From an uncultured Eubacterium sp. (GTDB lineage Bacteria > Bacillota_A > Clostridia > Lachnospirales > Lachnospiraceae): 12,810 bases of DNA. Positions within the stretch are counted from its first letter, which is position 1; every line of letters starts with the position of its first letter. The position numbers and the translations under genes are program-made. The stretch spans positions 1 to 12,810 of the forward strand of contig CAOXUF010000038.1 of assembly GCA_948560485.1 (NCBI GenBank). The letters are read 5' to 3'. The notes under the pieces were generated by a model. That model was not told where the DNA came from, searched no databases, and saw nothing but the letters and a program-made list of their open reading frames with translations. Positions 1 through 6,267 of this stretch are shown here, in pieces.

Positions 1-153
1 TTCCAAAAGATATTCTTTTAATGCTATTGCTGATCTTTTTGCTTGTTCTTTTCCGCTTTCTGTAAGTACAACTCTGTGATCTGCAAAACCTAATTTTTCA
101 TTTGCGCCAGTATTAGCTACTGATTCCCCATGTCTTATTAAAAATATTCTCAT
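1..153 (-). CDS. Histidine phosphatase (phosphoglycerate mutase-like) family protein, N-terminal part
   Basis: This is the first 51 codons of a gene that leaves the window at base 1. The protein begins MRIFLIRHGES. The RHG motif (residues 7-9) carries the phospho-accepting histidine of the histidine phosphatase superfamily, and LTESGKEQA further on matches the family's usual 'LT..G..QA' stretch. Members remove phosphate from sugars, nucleotides or other small molecules; the substrate cannot be told from this fragment. The start is the ATG at 151-153, preceded by GGAGGAAAGGTGT. It lies downstream of the DUF262 gene with 96 bases between them, so it may be co-transcribed with it or mark a neighbouring unit. 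The family is clear; the specific function is not. Confidence 0.88.
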   Translation of the reverse strand, partial: MRIFLIRHGESVANTGANEKLGFADHRVVLTESGKEQAKRSAIALKEYLLE

Positions 154-249
154 ACACCTTTCCTCCAATCATTTTATATAAACTACTTCTCTTTTTCGTG
201 GAAAAGTATAGAACACGATCCAACACATATACAGCGTGAAATATACAAA

Positions 250-1287
250 TTAACTTGCTAAAGTCTTCATACTTCCAAAATATTTATCATAATCTTTCTT
301 AATTTCCTCCACCCTCTTCATAACAGCAGAATTTTTTCCAGTACCTCTTCCGGCAGCATCATTATACGCCTTAGAAGTTGTAGCAGATTTCTTTCCACTA
401 AAGAAGTTTACAAACCATTCCATCATCTGCTCATCAGAATATCCTTCATTAATTGACTCTGTAATAATCGGAACAATACTAATCATATGCGTTCTGGCAT
501 AAATCCTTTTTGCAATTTTCTTATCTTCAATCATAGAATGAATGCTATAAATACGGTCAAACACTTCATTGAGCAGGAACTCATCATCTTTTGTAATATC
601 TGCCTTTCTCATGTATGGACGAATCCACTTGGCATCTGTAGATACTTCCTTATCATTAAGAATTGCATGTGCTTTGGCCACCATATCTTCATTCACATGT
701 CCATCTAAAGCTGTCTGACTTAAAGCATCAGCAAACAGTTTATGCTTCCCAAGATTGACAATCTGTTCTTTTGATTTCGCCTTTACACGGTTCATCGTAG
801 CAGCGTTTAATGCCTGACCATTATTCAGATTATAGAATGTATCCGCCTGTTCTTCATGATCCGCATTGTCCGTATAGCAAATTGTGAATGAATACTCCTT
901 AATGGCGTTCTGGAAACATTCAGGAAGATCACTAAACTTGTACCCATTGATGTCAATTTCCTCTGTTTCGCTCTCATCATTTATAACTGTAAATTCTTCA
1001 AGTCCACTCAATTCAAACTCATTATTCAAGAATTTGATGATAGTTAATGTCCGCTGTTTCCCATCTTCGCCCTCATAAACATCTTCCACTTTATTGAAAT
1101 ACAGAGGAGGAACATGTCTATCCAATATCAAAGAGCGAATCAAAGCAGATTTCTTGTCATTATCTTTCCACACATAACCCCTTTGAATATCAATGTTAAA
1201 ATTCACTGTTCCATCTTCCACTAATTCAACAAGTTTTCGTGCCGTCCACTCTGTTCTTCCACGATCCGCACCTTTAATTATCTTCAT
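250..1287 (-). CDS. DUF262 domain protein (GmrS/ParB-like fold), no HNH domain
   Basis: A 345-aa protein with the two signatures of DUF262: QRGYVW (residues 35-40) and EDGKQRT (74-80), with VPPLYF between them. DUF262 has a ParB/sulfiredoxin-like fold and occurs in GmrSD-type IV restriction enzymes, where the DGQQR-type loop belongs to the nucleotide-binding/hydrolysis part. Here the loop reads DGKQR, with glutamine changed to lysine. GmrSD proteins usually add a DUF1524 HNH nuclease; the C-terminal 100 residues here are helical and show no HNH or HxxP motif, so this looks like a stand-alone DUF262 protein. The start has GGAGGAAATGTC before the ATG. It follows the ParB-like gene by 23 bases, so the two are probably one transcription unit. 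The role is inferred at most as nucleotide- or DNA-related; defence is possible but unproven. Confidence 0.85.
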   Translation of the reverse strand: MKIIKGADRGRTEWTARKLVELVEDGTVNFNIDIQRGYVWKDNDKKSALIRSLILDRHVPPLYFNKVEDVYEGEDGKQRTLTIIKFLNNEFELSGLEEFTVINDESETEEIDINGYKFSDLPECFQNAIKEYSFTICYTDNADHEEQADTFYNLNNGQALNAATMNRVKAKSKEQIVNLGKHKLFADALSQTALDGHVNEDMVAKAHAILNDKEVSTDAKWIRPYMRKADITKDDEFLLNEVFDRIYSIHSMIEDKKIAKRIYARTHMISIVPIITESINEGYSDEQMMEWFVNFFSGKKSATTSKAYNDAAGRGTGKNSAVMKRVEEIKKDYDKYFGSMKTLAS

Positions 1288-1310
1288 GACATTTCCTCCA
1301 TTTCACCAAA

Positions 1311-2240
1311 TCATTTTGAGATTTTAACTTTCTTTCCGTTCTCTACATATATCTTCTTCTCTATTCCAAGACCATCACATACTAAGTCTTCCACATAAAG
1401 AACACAAGAAACTCTGTGATCTCGCTTCGGATATTTCGATTTTGCTTCTGCACTGAACAAAGTAGGATCAATCTGTCTCAATTCCTTTGACAAATACCTA
1501 TGTATTTCCTTCCTATCACTCGGATGTGCAATCCAAACTTCCCTCAATGCCCTCATAACAAAGGTTGCATATCCATTGGTTTCTTTATTCCATCCAGCAT
1601 TATCAATAATAGAAAAAATAAAGTCCAAGCACTTTTCGCCGTGGACTTTTACAATCGAATATGTATCTGTATAGCTCCCAAGAACTGACTCCTCTCTGTT
1701 TCCTTTCGTTGCCACAAATTTGATTCCATACTTGTTCAAAAGTTTATCCAGAGAAACGGCGGCCACATCTCCAATAATCACTCTTGAAAGATGCTTTTCA
1801 AGAGGCTTCACATTTTCCACTTCTGAATCCTGTCCTATGAAGTATTCAGCTTCAAATTTCAGTCTCTCATCTGGATCTTCAGGAGCATCCATAAGAATAA
1901 TTGCATTTAATCTATCTATTCCTTTTTCTCTCGCAATAATGAATCTTCCCTGTCCATCCACAATAGCAAATCTATGTTCCTCCAGATGCCATACAAGAAT
2001 TATTGGTGTCAGTTTCCTCTCATCCCACTTGTTTCTCAATCTGTTTAAATGCTTATGTGTTCTCATGCCCTGATACCTTGAATCCACAAAACAACAAGAC
2101 AACGGAACAACTGCACTCCCTGTAATCGCTCTCTGATTCTTACCTTTTCCAACAGTCATAAGTGGCTTGATATTTGCCACTATGTCATTAAATTGTTCCA
2201 TCCTCCTTGTTTCCTCATTCATTGCTACTACTGCGCTCAT
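1311..2240 (-). CDS. ParB-like domain protein (DUF6551-type)
   Basis: A 309-aa protein with a ParB/sulfiredoxin-like core. The key motif is IVDGQGRFIIAREKG (residues 93-107), equivalent to the DGxHRxxA loop of ParB and DndB. Upstream are VDSRYQ (52-57) and TPIILVW (78-84), which fit the strand order of the fold. The following helical part (LEKHLSRVIIGDVAAV) fits the family annotated as DUF6551 in clostridial mobile elements; I name this from memory of its pattern. The motif histidine is replaced by glycine (DGQGR). The start is set by GGAGGTTTTAGT before the ATG. It is the first gene after the terminator at 2281-2311 and is followed after 23 bases by the DUF262 gene. It could be a CTPase/DNA-binding protein or a nuclease-fold regulator; function unknown. 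Confidence 0.72.
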   Translation of the reverse strand: MSAVVAMNEETRRMEQFNDIVANIKPLMTVGKGKNQRAITGSAVVPLSCCFVDSRYQGMRTHKHLNRLRNKWDERKLTPIILVWHLEEHRFAIVDGQGRFIIAREKGIDRLNAIILMDAPEDPDERLKFEAEYFIGQDSEVENVKPLEKHLSRVIIGDVAAVSLDKLLNKYGIKFVATKGNREESVLGSYTDTYSIVKVHGEKCLDFIFSIIDNAGWNKETNGYATFVMRALREVWIAHPSDRKEIHRYLSKELRQIDPTLFSAEAKSKYPKRDHRVSCVLYVEDLVCDGLGIEKKIYVENGKKVKISK

Positions 2241-2280
2241 ACTAAAACCTCCTTAAATATGTAATTTTTTATATAATAAA

Positions 2281-2311
2281 AAGCATCTGGATTTTTATTT
2301 TCCAAATGCTT
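2281..2311 (-). terminator. Rho-independent terminator
   Basis: Read on the minus strand, arms AAGCATTTGG and CCAGATGCTT pair over 10 bp (one G-U wobble) around an 11-base A-rich loop, and the hairpin runs straight into TTTTTATTATAT. It lies after the 68-aa gene (stop at 2345) and before the ParB-like gene, so it separates the two units. Its loop (GGAAAATAAAA) is nearly the same as that of the hairpin at 5156-5187. Confidence 0.8.
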
Positions 2312-2344
2312 CTCATATCACAAATATTTCGTTAATCAAATAGA

Positions 2345-2551
2345 CTAATTTTCTGATGGATTATACTGAAAATATCCATCTTCATAAACAACCTTTACAG
2401 CTGTAATTTCAGTATGCTTTTTCAGTTCATCATTGTATATTCTCCCATTCTTTTCACAAGCAATCTTTTTTGCTATTTCGTCAGAATCGGCTTTTACCAA
2501 ACAAACTAAATCAATTTCAAATGTTCCAATTACAACCAAATATTCATCCAT
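2345..2551 (-). CDS. Small hypothetical protein
   Basis: A 68-aa protein of unknown function. It has alternating hydrophobic residues at the N-terminus (YLVVIGTFEIDLVCLVKA), then a helix-like stretch with 'DSDEIAKKIACEKNG', and ends in 'VYEDGYFQYN'. This strand-helix-strand layout resembles small plasmid/phage proteins in which a beta strand is followed by an 'A.s..eA' helix, but I cannot name a family. The start is well supported by AGGAGGGTTGTATA before the ATG at 2549-2551. It is the last gene before the terminator at 2281-2311. Confidence 0.7.
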   Translation of the reverse strand: MDEYLVVIGTFEIDLVCLVKADSDEIAKKIACEKNGRIYNDELKKHTEITAVKVVYEDGYFQYNPSEN

Positions 2552-2611
2552 TATACAACCCTCCTATCTAAATATATATGATTTAATTTAATATCATATG
2601 AATATCTAATT

Positions 2612-3082
2612 TCATTGCATAAAATTTTTCTTTACAAATTCTCCATATTCATTTGGGAGCAAAAGAACCAAAAAATTCTTATCATTATTTTTAAAACTTC
2701 CAATACTTATACACTTATATAAGAACGTTCCAACTTTCTTTTTAGTTCCAAGTTTATTTTTATTCATATTCAAAAAATAGTTATAATCATCAAAAGTAAT
2801 TTCAAAAAACGGTTTTTTAATACATTTTTCAAAATTCAATATATATTTCTTTTTCTTTTCAATCATTTCTATTATTTTTACTTTTTGATACTTATATGGT
2901 GAAATATCTTCTGGTGAAATCTTTCCATTTAATTTTTCACTATATTTTTTTCTGTCATCTTTTGTCCATATCGTTCTTTCTATTTCTCTTTTATATTTTT
3001 TATCCCATTCTTCAATTTCGTGTTCAACAAATTCCATCCAAATTTTATTGTTCTCTTCAAACTCAAAATTTTGTTCTAACAT
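2612..3082 (-). CDS. Hypothetical protein, C-terminal half resembling an integrase core-binding domain
   Basis: A 156-aa, lysine-rich, clearly more AT-rich gene than its neighbours. The first 80 residues are charged and helical. Residues 88-135 (KKPFFEITFDDYNYFLN, then LGTKKKVGTFLYKCISIG) look like the SAM-like N-terminal domain of tyrosine recombinases, in which 'It.ddi..yl' is followed by 's..tk...l.sff'. No catalytic domain follows, and there is no R...HxxR...Y set, so it cannot be a recombinase on its own. It may be a fragment, a DNA-binding protein using that fold, or a chance likeness. The start ATG at 3080-3082 is preceded by GGGAAGGGCTT. Its base composition hints at a separate origin from the genes to its left. 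Confidence 0.6.
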   Translation of the reverse strand: MLEQNFEFEENNKIWMEFVEHEIEEWDKKYKREIERTIWTKDDRKKYSEKLNGKISPEDISPYKYQKVKIIEMIEKKKKYILNFEKCIKKPFFEITFDDYNYFLNMNKNKLGTKKKVGTFLYKCISIGSFKNNDKNFLVLLLPNEYGEFVKKNFMQ

Positions 3083-3132
3083 AAGCCCTTCCCTTTCTAT
3101 AATAATTTTCCTTAAAACTTAGATTTTATTTA

Positions 3133-3669
3133 CTAATCTAATTCCTGAATCATTTTTTTAACTTTTTCAATCTCTTCATCAGTGTGTGGTGTACCACCAA
3201 CATTCATATCCACATACCATTGTAATACTTCTTTTTCTGTTTTTAAATCATTTACATTTACTTTTAGCGTAAATTCATTTGCACCACGAGGATCTTCAAA
3301 TTCTCTAAAATATGAGCCAAATACTTTTATCTCATTGTTAATAAACCTTTGAATTGATGTAATCCTTTGTAATCCGTCAACACACACATATTCGTCATAT
3401 TCCCCATCTTTTACTTTATGATGCCAAGATGGACAATTAAAATAAACTACATTCCCAGATTTCCCGCCACGCAAAAAGAATTCTAACCAAGCAATTTGCT
3501 GTTCTTCTGTCCAAACATGTCCACGCTGAAAGTTTGGATTAAGTTGCAAACCCATTTCTTTTTGTTCATTTTCTATCCATTCTGGCACTCGTCTAATATC
3601 CATATCTACTTGATAATTTCCATCTCTAGTAAATTTAGATATATCAGCAAATCTTACTATTTTTTTCAT
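3133..3669 (-). CDS. Short DUF262 domain protein (phage type)
   Basis: A 178-aa protein consisting almost only of a DUF262 core. The two signatures are FQRGHVW (residues 47-53) and CVDGLQRIT (96-104), and it ends with the conserved 'MNVGGTPHTDEE' (155-166). This short form is typical of phage and mobile-element DUF262 proteins; GmrSD enzymes are much longer and carry an HNH domain. The loop is DGLQR instead of the commoner DGQQR. I place the start at the ATG at 3667-3669; an in-frame ATG 18 bases upstream exists, but GGGAGATGAT lies between them and serves the inner ATG better. It is co-directional with the small genes on each side. Likely nucleotide-binding or DNA-related; the biological role is unknown. 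Confidence 0.85.
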   Translation of the reverse strand: MKKIVRFADISKFTRDGNYQVDMDIRRVPEWIENEQKEMGLQLNPNFQRGHVWTEEQQIAWLEFFLRGGKSGNVVYFNCPSWHHKVKDGEYDEYVCVDGLQRITSIQRFINNEIKVFGSYFREFEDPRGANEFTLKVNVNDLKTEKEVLQWYVDMNVGGTPHTDEEIEKVKKMIQELD

Positions 3670-3704
3670 GTAATTATCATCTCCCATATATTCCGATAAA
3701 TCTA

Positions 3705-3908
3705 TTATTTCAAATGCAAAATGCTATCTGTACTCATTTGTTCCAACATTCCTATTCTTTCTGTCTTTATATAATCAGCAACAAAATCCAAAATATCTTG
3801 ACCTTCAACCACTAACTCTTTATCAGAATTTTTATCGCAAATATGAATTTCTCCACTCATATCACTATTATGATGAATTCTACAACTTTTTCCTTCAAAT
3901 GTATGCAT
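3705..3908 (-). CDS. Small hypothetical protein
   Basis: A 67-aa protein with no family I recognise. It begins MHTFEGKSCRIHHNSDMSGE and contains short strand-like stretches with histidines and cysteines (CRIHH, EIHICDKN), followed by a helix (GQDILDFVADYIKTERIGMLEQM). The Cys and His residues are too few and poorly spaced for me to claim a zinc site. The start is firm: GGAGGTAGATT precedes the ATG at 3906-3908. It follows hicB by 10 bases, so it is probably read with the hicAB message or with read-through from it. Confidence 0.7.
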   Translation of the reverse strand: MHTFEGKSCRIHHNSDMSGEIHICDKNSDKELVVEGQDILDFVADYIKTERIGMLEQMSTDSILHLK

Positions 3909-3918
3909 AATCTACCTC

Positions 3919-4254
3919 CTACACTCTAACCATATTTCCAATAGCTTCTTCAACAGCAGCATTTAAACTCTTTCCATGTTCAATCGCATATACAGCAATA
4001 TTCCGATGAAGCTCTGGACTGATCCTGACATTAAATGTTCCCTTGTAAGGTTGTTCAGGCTCTACATTCCGTTCCCTACAATCTGCTAAGTATTCATCAA
4101 TCACATTCTGAAAGTCCTGTTCTAATTCCTGCACAGAATTTCCTTCATAAGATAATAATGATTTTATTCCAACTACCTTTCCGAAAAGGCAACTATCTTC
4201 TTTTGAATACTCTACTGTACCGTTGTAATTCTTATATGACAACAAATTACTCAT
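3919..4254 (-). CDS. hicB: HicB family antitoxin
   Basis: A 111-aa antitoxin that should neutralise HicA and repress the operon. The N-terminal two-thirds has the HicB partial RNase H-like fold: YNGTVEYSKEDSCLFGKVVGI, then 'SVQELEQDFQNVIDEYLADC' as the helix. The C-terminal part (about residues 72-111: GTFNVRISPELHRNIAVYA, then SLNAAVEEAI) is a ribbon-helix-helix DNA-binding domain. Its ATG overlaps the hicA stop as ATGA (4251-4254), and GGATGG lies just upstream inside hicA. Gene order toxin-then-antitoxin is the classical hicAB arrangement. The palindrome at 4548-4565 is a plausible binding site for its RHH domain. Confidence 0.92.
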   Translation of the reverse strand: MSNLLSYKNYNGTVEYSKEDSCLFGKVVGIKSLLSYEGNSVQELEQDFQNVIDEYLADCRERNVEPEQPYKGTFNVRISPELHRNIAVYAIEHGKSLNAAVEEAIGNMVRV

Positions 4255-4502
4255 AGCGAACCATCCTTTCTTAATTTCTCTATTACCTGATCCAATACAT
4301 ACCTCTTTAATATTCCGCTTGGATGCGGTTTATGGAAGTTTATTACTTCATTACTTCCGTCTTTTATAAATTTCACTCCTGAGCCGGTTCCGCCTTGTTT
4401 TAATTCATACCCCAAATATGATAACAAAGACTCCATTTCATCAAAAGAAAAATCTTTAGGCTTCTTCAGTAATCTATCTATCAATTTATCTTTCTTACTC
4501 AT
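4251..4502 (-). CDS. hicA: HicA family mRNA interferase toxin
   Basis: An 83-aa protein of the HicA type, a small dsRBD-like ribonuclease that cuts mRNA during translation until bound by HicB. Visible features are 'KPKDFSFDEMESLLSYLGYE' (helix 1 region), 'GGTGSGVKF' (strand), 'INFHKPHPSG' with two histidines (57 and 60), and 'LKRYVLDQVIEKL' (last helix). This is the HicA subgroup with GSG-K-F and HKPHP rather than the GSHH form, so the catalytic histidine is presumably in HKPHP; that is inference. The start has AGGAGAAATGTC before the ATG. It is the first gene of the operon, with promoter at 4523-4551 and palindrome at 4548-4565. Confidence 0.92.
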   Translation of the reverse strand: MSKKDKLIDRLLKKPKDFSFDEMESLLSYLGYELKQGGTGSGVKFIKDGSNEVINFHKPHPSGILKRYVLDQVIEKLRKDGSL

Positions 4503-4522
4503 GACATTTCTCCTTTAAATAT

Positions 4523-4551
4523 AATATATCACTTCGCAGGAAAATATGCAA
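4523..4551 (-). promoter_or_regulatory. Probable hicAB promoter
   Basis: On the minus strand there is TTGCAT (4546-4551), a 17-base spacer, and TATATT (4523-4528), about 20 bases before the hicA start. The -10 box matches five of six consensus bases; the -35 box matches only TTG. The exact 17-base spacing and the palindrome overlapping the -35 box support the call. Confidence 0.6.
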
Positions 4552-4565
4552 CTATTTCTAGTTGC
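4548..4565. promoter_or_regulatory. Palindromic operator candidate for HicB
   Basis: GCAACTA-GAAA-TAGTTGC is a perfect 7-bp inverted repeat with a 4-base centre. It overlaps the -35 box of the hicAB promoter by four bases. HicB antitoxins with a ribbon-helix-helix domain bind palindromes in their own promoter, so this is the most likely autoregulatory site. As RNA it could also form a small hairpin, but it lies upstream of the expected transcription start. Confidence 0.6.
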
Positions 4566-4585
4566 TATTTGTATATACTATAAAA

Positions 4586-4610
4586 GGCATTAATCCCAAC
4601 AACTAATGCC
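4586..4610 (-). terminator. Hairpin terminator upstream of hicAB
   Basis: Read on the minus strand, GGCATTAGTT and GATTAATGCC form a 10-bp stem with two G-U wobbles and a 5-base loop, followed by TTTTATAGT. It sits after the 76-aa gene (stop at 4648) and before the hicAB promoter, so it insulates the toxin-antitoxin operon. The T tract is short. Stem start and tail match the terminator at 11898-11928. Confidence 0.65.
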
Positions 4611-4647
4611 CTCTAACCACACACAAATTCGCTACCACAGGAAACAA

Positions 4648-4878
4648 TCATTTCAACGCAATTCTGTGTTCTTTTACATATTCCCAATCAAACTCCTCAT
4701 CTTTTTTTCTTCTTTGTTCAAACTGAAACGGAATGACATTCTGAAAACCATCAGCAATTATCTCTAACGCTTTTGATATACACTCTTTCTCATTATTCAG
4801 ATCGTCCAATATCCAGGGGATTCCGTTAAAGTCTCTTCCATCCTGATTAGAATATGCAATTGCAAAACTACTTTTCAA
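4648..4878 (-). CDS. Small hypothetical protein (TTG start)
   Basis: A 76-aa protein that I do not recognise. It has an N-terminal 'SFAIAYSNQDGRDFNGIPWIL', a helix around 'NEKECISKALEIIADGFQNV', and a charged tail 'EQRRKKDEEFDWEYVKEH'. The start is a TTG at 4876-4878 with GGAGGGAGAAT directly before it; no ATG in frame lies nearby, and the ATG that overlaps the ribosome-binding site is in another frame and stops after seven codons. It is followed by the terminator at 4586-4610 and preceded by the 67-aa gene, with which it probably forms a two-gene unit. Confidence 0.68.
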   Translation of the reverse strand: MKSSFAIAYSNQDGRDFNGIPWILDDLNNEKECISKALEIIADGFQNVIPFQFEQRRKKDEEFDWEYVKEHRIALK

Positions 4879-4914
4879 ATTCTCCCTCCATTCTCAACCA
4901 ATGAAATAATCCAT

Positions 4915-5118
4915 TTAAGATACTTTTATTTTATAACCATCTTCTGGTGTAAAACTATTCCAATCAACCTTGGTTTTCCATTTATCCTGATGACTTCTTC
5001 CATAAACTTTACGCCATTCCTCTAAGCTCATCACATGAGCAGCGTTTCCGATTCTGACTGTCACCATCTGTTCTCCATGACATTCAAACTCTTTTATTAC
5101 TTCATATTTGTCATTCAT
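4915..5118 (-). CDS. Small hypothetical protein
   Basis: A 67-aa protein beginning MNDKYEVIKEFECHGEQMVT. It has strand-like segments (YEVIKEF, MVTVRIGNAAHVM) followed by 'SLEEWRKVYG' and a polar tail, a layout common in small proteins of clostridial phages and plasmids; no function is known to me. I use the ATG at 5116-5118. An in-frame ATG 15 bases further upstream is part of ATGGAGG, the ribosome-binding site itself, so the longer form (MEDIS-) is unlikely. It is the first gene after the terminator at 5156-5187. Confidence 0.7.
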   Translation of the reverse strand: MNDKYEVIKEFECHGEQMVTVRIGNAAHVMSLEEWRKVYGRSHQDKWKTKVDWNSFTPEDGYKIKVS

Positions 5119-5155
5119 ACTTATGTCCTCCATATTATATCATTTATCCACTATA

Positions 5156-5187
5156 AAAGCCACCAGATTTTATTTTCCAGTGGCTTT
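5156..5187 (-). terminator. Rho-independent terminator
   Basis: On the minus strand AAAGCCACTGG pairs with CTGGTGGCTTT over 11 bp (two G-U wobbles) around a 10-base A-rich loop, then TTTTATAGTGGAT. It lies 16 bases beyond the stop of the small membrane protein gene and so ends that unit. The loop is shared with 2281-2311 and the tail with 11898-11928. Confidence 0.75.
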
Positions 5188-5203
5188 CTATTCGCTTCCA
5201 TAT

Positions 5204-5407
5204 TCACTTTTTAACATCGTAACCGCCACGATTAGCTTTACTCATCACTTCATTCTTAGATTTTCCCATTGCTAAATCATGGCTCATTGCACCGTAATCT
5301 GTTTTATATCCTTCTGGTGGCATCCGATTGTCAAATTTAACATTCGTAATAATTCCAGGTAAAAAGCATACACAAAAGATAACAGCCAATCCAATTAAAG
5401 TTTCCAT
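5204..5407 (-). CDS. Small single-pass membrane protein
   Basis: A 67-aa protein with one hydrophobic segment at the extreme N-terminus (about residues 4-22: LIGLAVIFCVCFLPGIIT), followed by a polar, probably cytoplasmic or extracellular tail (KFDNRMPPEGYKTDYGAMS, then KSKNEVMSKANRGGYDVKK). The segment has two cysteines (12 and 14) but no clear lipobox or signal peptidase site, so it is more likely a membrane anchor than a secretion signal. The function is unknown. The start ATG at 5405-5407 is preceded by AAAGGAAAATAT. The 111-base leader upstream has a -10-like box and short inverted repeats, suggesting that this gene has its own promoter. The terminator at 5156-5187 follows. Confidence 0.7.
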   Translation of the reverse strand: METLIGLAVIFCVCFLPGIITNVKFDNRMPPEGYKTDYGAMSHDLAMGKSKNEVMSKANRGGYDVKK

Positions 5408-5422
5408 ATATTTTCCTTTCTG

Positions 5423-5467
5423 CCTACTATGTAGGACTTTGATCTATTTGTTTATATTTTCATTATA
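5423..5467 (-). promoter_or_regulatory. Candidate promoter and leader of the small membrane protein gene
   Basis: A perfect TATAAT on the minus strand (5462-5467) is the best -10 box in the 111-base gap 5408-5518. At 17-base spacing the -35 position reads TTTTAA, which is weak. Around it lie GTCC-N8-GGAC (5479-5494) and, just before the ribosome-binding site, the 13-base palindrome CCTAC-TAT-GTAGG (5423-5435). These could be operator half-sites or a small leader hairpin. No start site can be fixed from sequence alone. Confidence 0.4.
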
Positions 5468-5518
5468 CTATTCTATGTGTCCAATTAAAAGGACTTTTCA
5501 TCAAAGGAAAGGTACATT

Positions 5519-6250
5519 TTAAGACCAATTTATCAAAGCATCATATACTTTTTGAGGTATAATTTCTTTGTACTCTTCCGCAACTTGTTTTATAGCTTCC
5601 AATTTGGCTTTATAATGTGCCGTTTCAGCATCTTTTATAGAATCAAACTTACCAAGATTTTTTCCATTATAGACTGCCGAAAATGTTCCTTTACTTTCTT
5701 TCCTAACACCATTAGGTAATCCACTTTTATTAGGTCTTGTCATGAATAACATATTTATTCTCTGTGGAACCAGCAAACACGTTTGCGGAGAATATATTTT
5801 GTTTTCTGGATATAATATATCCTTATCCAAATGCAGTCTTCCATCTACTTCATATTTATTGTTGTTATACCATTCTGCAAATTTCTGAAAACACTTCCAT
5901 TCATCGCATACTGTAGCAATGCCATAGTAGGATTTATTATCTTCTTTATATTTTTCAGAATAGCAGCGTTCCAACATACCTCTCCATACTCTATGCTCTT
6001 GTGTTCTTTTCTTTGAAGTACCTGTACTATGGTTGCCTTCTCCTAAATATCCTACTCCAAATACTGATCTGTCATACGGATTTAATGCTTGGTGGCGTTT
6101 GAAATTGGTATATGTTGTATGTAATCTATAATGATGCTCATCTTGAAATTCAACAGTTACATCATTATAACCATCATACTTAACAATTTTCATTTCAGTT
6201 CCAAAACGATTATTTTCAATTTCTCCCACTCTTGAATTTATATTGTTCAA
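5519..6250 (-). CDS. Phage homing-type HNH/AP2-like DNA-binding protein
   Basis: A 243-aa protein with three parts. Residues 8-70 (RVGEIENNRFGTEMKIVKYD through PYDRSVFGVGYLG) match an N-terminal module seen in phage homing-type proteins. Residues 86-172 (HRVWRGMLERCY, then VCDEWKCFQKFAEWY, DKDILYP, YSPQTCLLVP, INMLF) form the HNH-like core found in many phage proteins. Residues 178-222 (LPNGVRKESKGTFSAVYNG, then KFDSIKDAETAHYKAK) look like an AP2 DNA-binding domain. Such proteins are often free-standing homing endonucleases. I do not see a full canonical HNH set, so activity is uncertain. The start is TTG at 6248-6250 with GGTGGTGAAAAA before it; no ATG occurs until residue 20. It lies 17 bases after the previous gene. 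Confidence 0.78.
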   Translation of the reverse strand: MNNINSRVGEIENNRFGTEMKIVKYDGYNDVTVEFQDEHHYRLHTTYTNFKRHQALNPYDRSVFGVGYLGEGNHSTGTSKKRTQEHRVWRGMLERCYSEKYKEDNKSYYGIATVCDEWKCFQKFAEWYNNNKYEVDGRLHLDKDILYPENKIYSPQTCLLVPQRINMLFMTRPNKSGLPNGVRKESKGTFSAVYNGKNLGKFDSIKDAETAHYKAKLEAIKQVAEEYKEIIPQKVYDALINWS

Positions 6251-6267
6251 TTTTTCACCACCCTCTA

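Noticed and set aside
2576..2599. AT-rich inverted repeat ATATGAT-N10-ATCATAT
   Set aside because: The arms are almost pure A+T in an AT-rich gap, so symmetry by chance is likely; there is no T tract to make it a terminator.
487..3084. Plus-strand open frames over the left third (e.g. 487-708, 1720-2073, 2896-3084)
   Set aside because: They lie wholly or largely opposite well-supported minus-strand genes, lack ribosome-binding sites, and their translations are rich in Ser, Phe, Ile and Cys, as expected for the reverse of AT-rich coding DNA.
3119..3141. Inverted repeat TTAGATT-N9-AATCTAA at the stop of the short DUF262 gene
   Set aside because: A stem with one G-C pair followed by only GTTTTAA is too weak to call a terminator.
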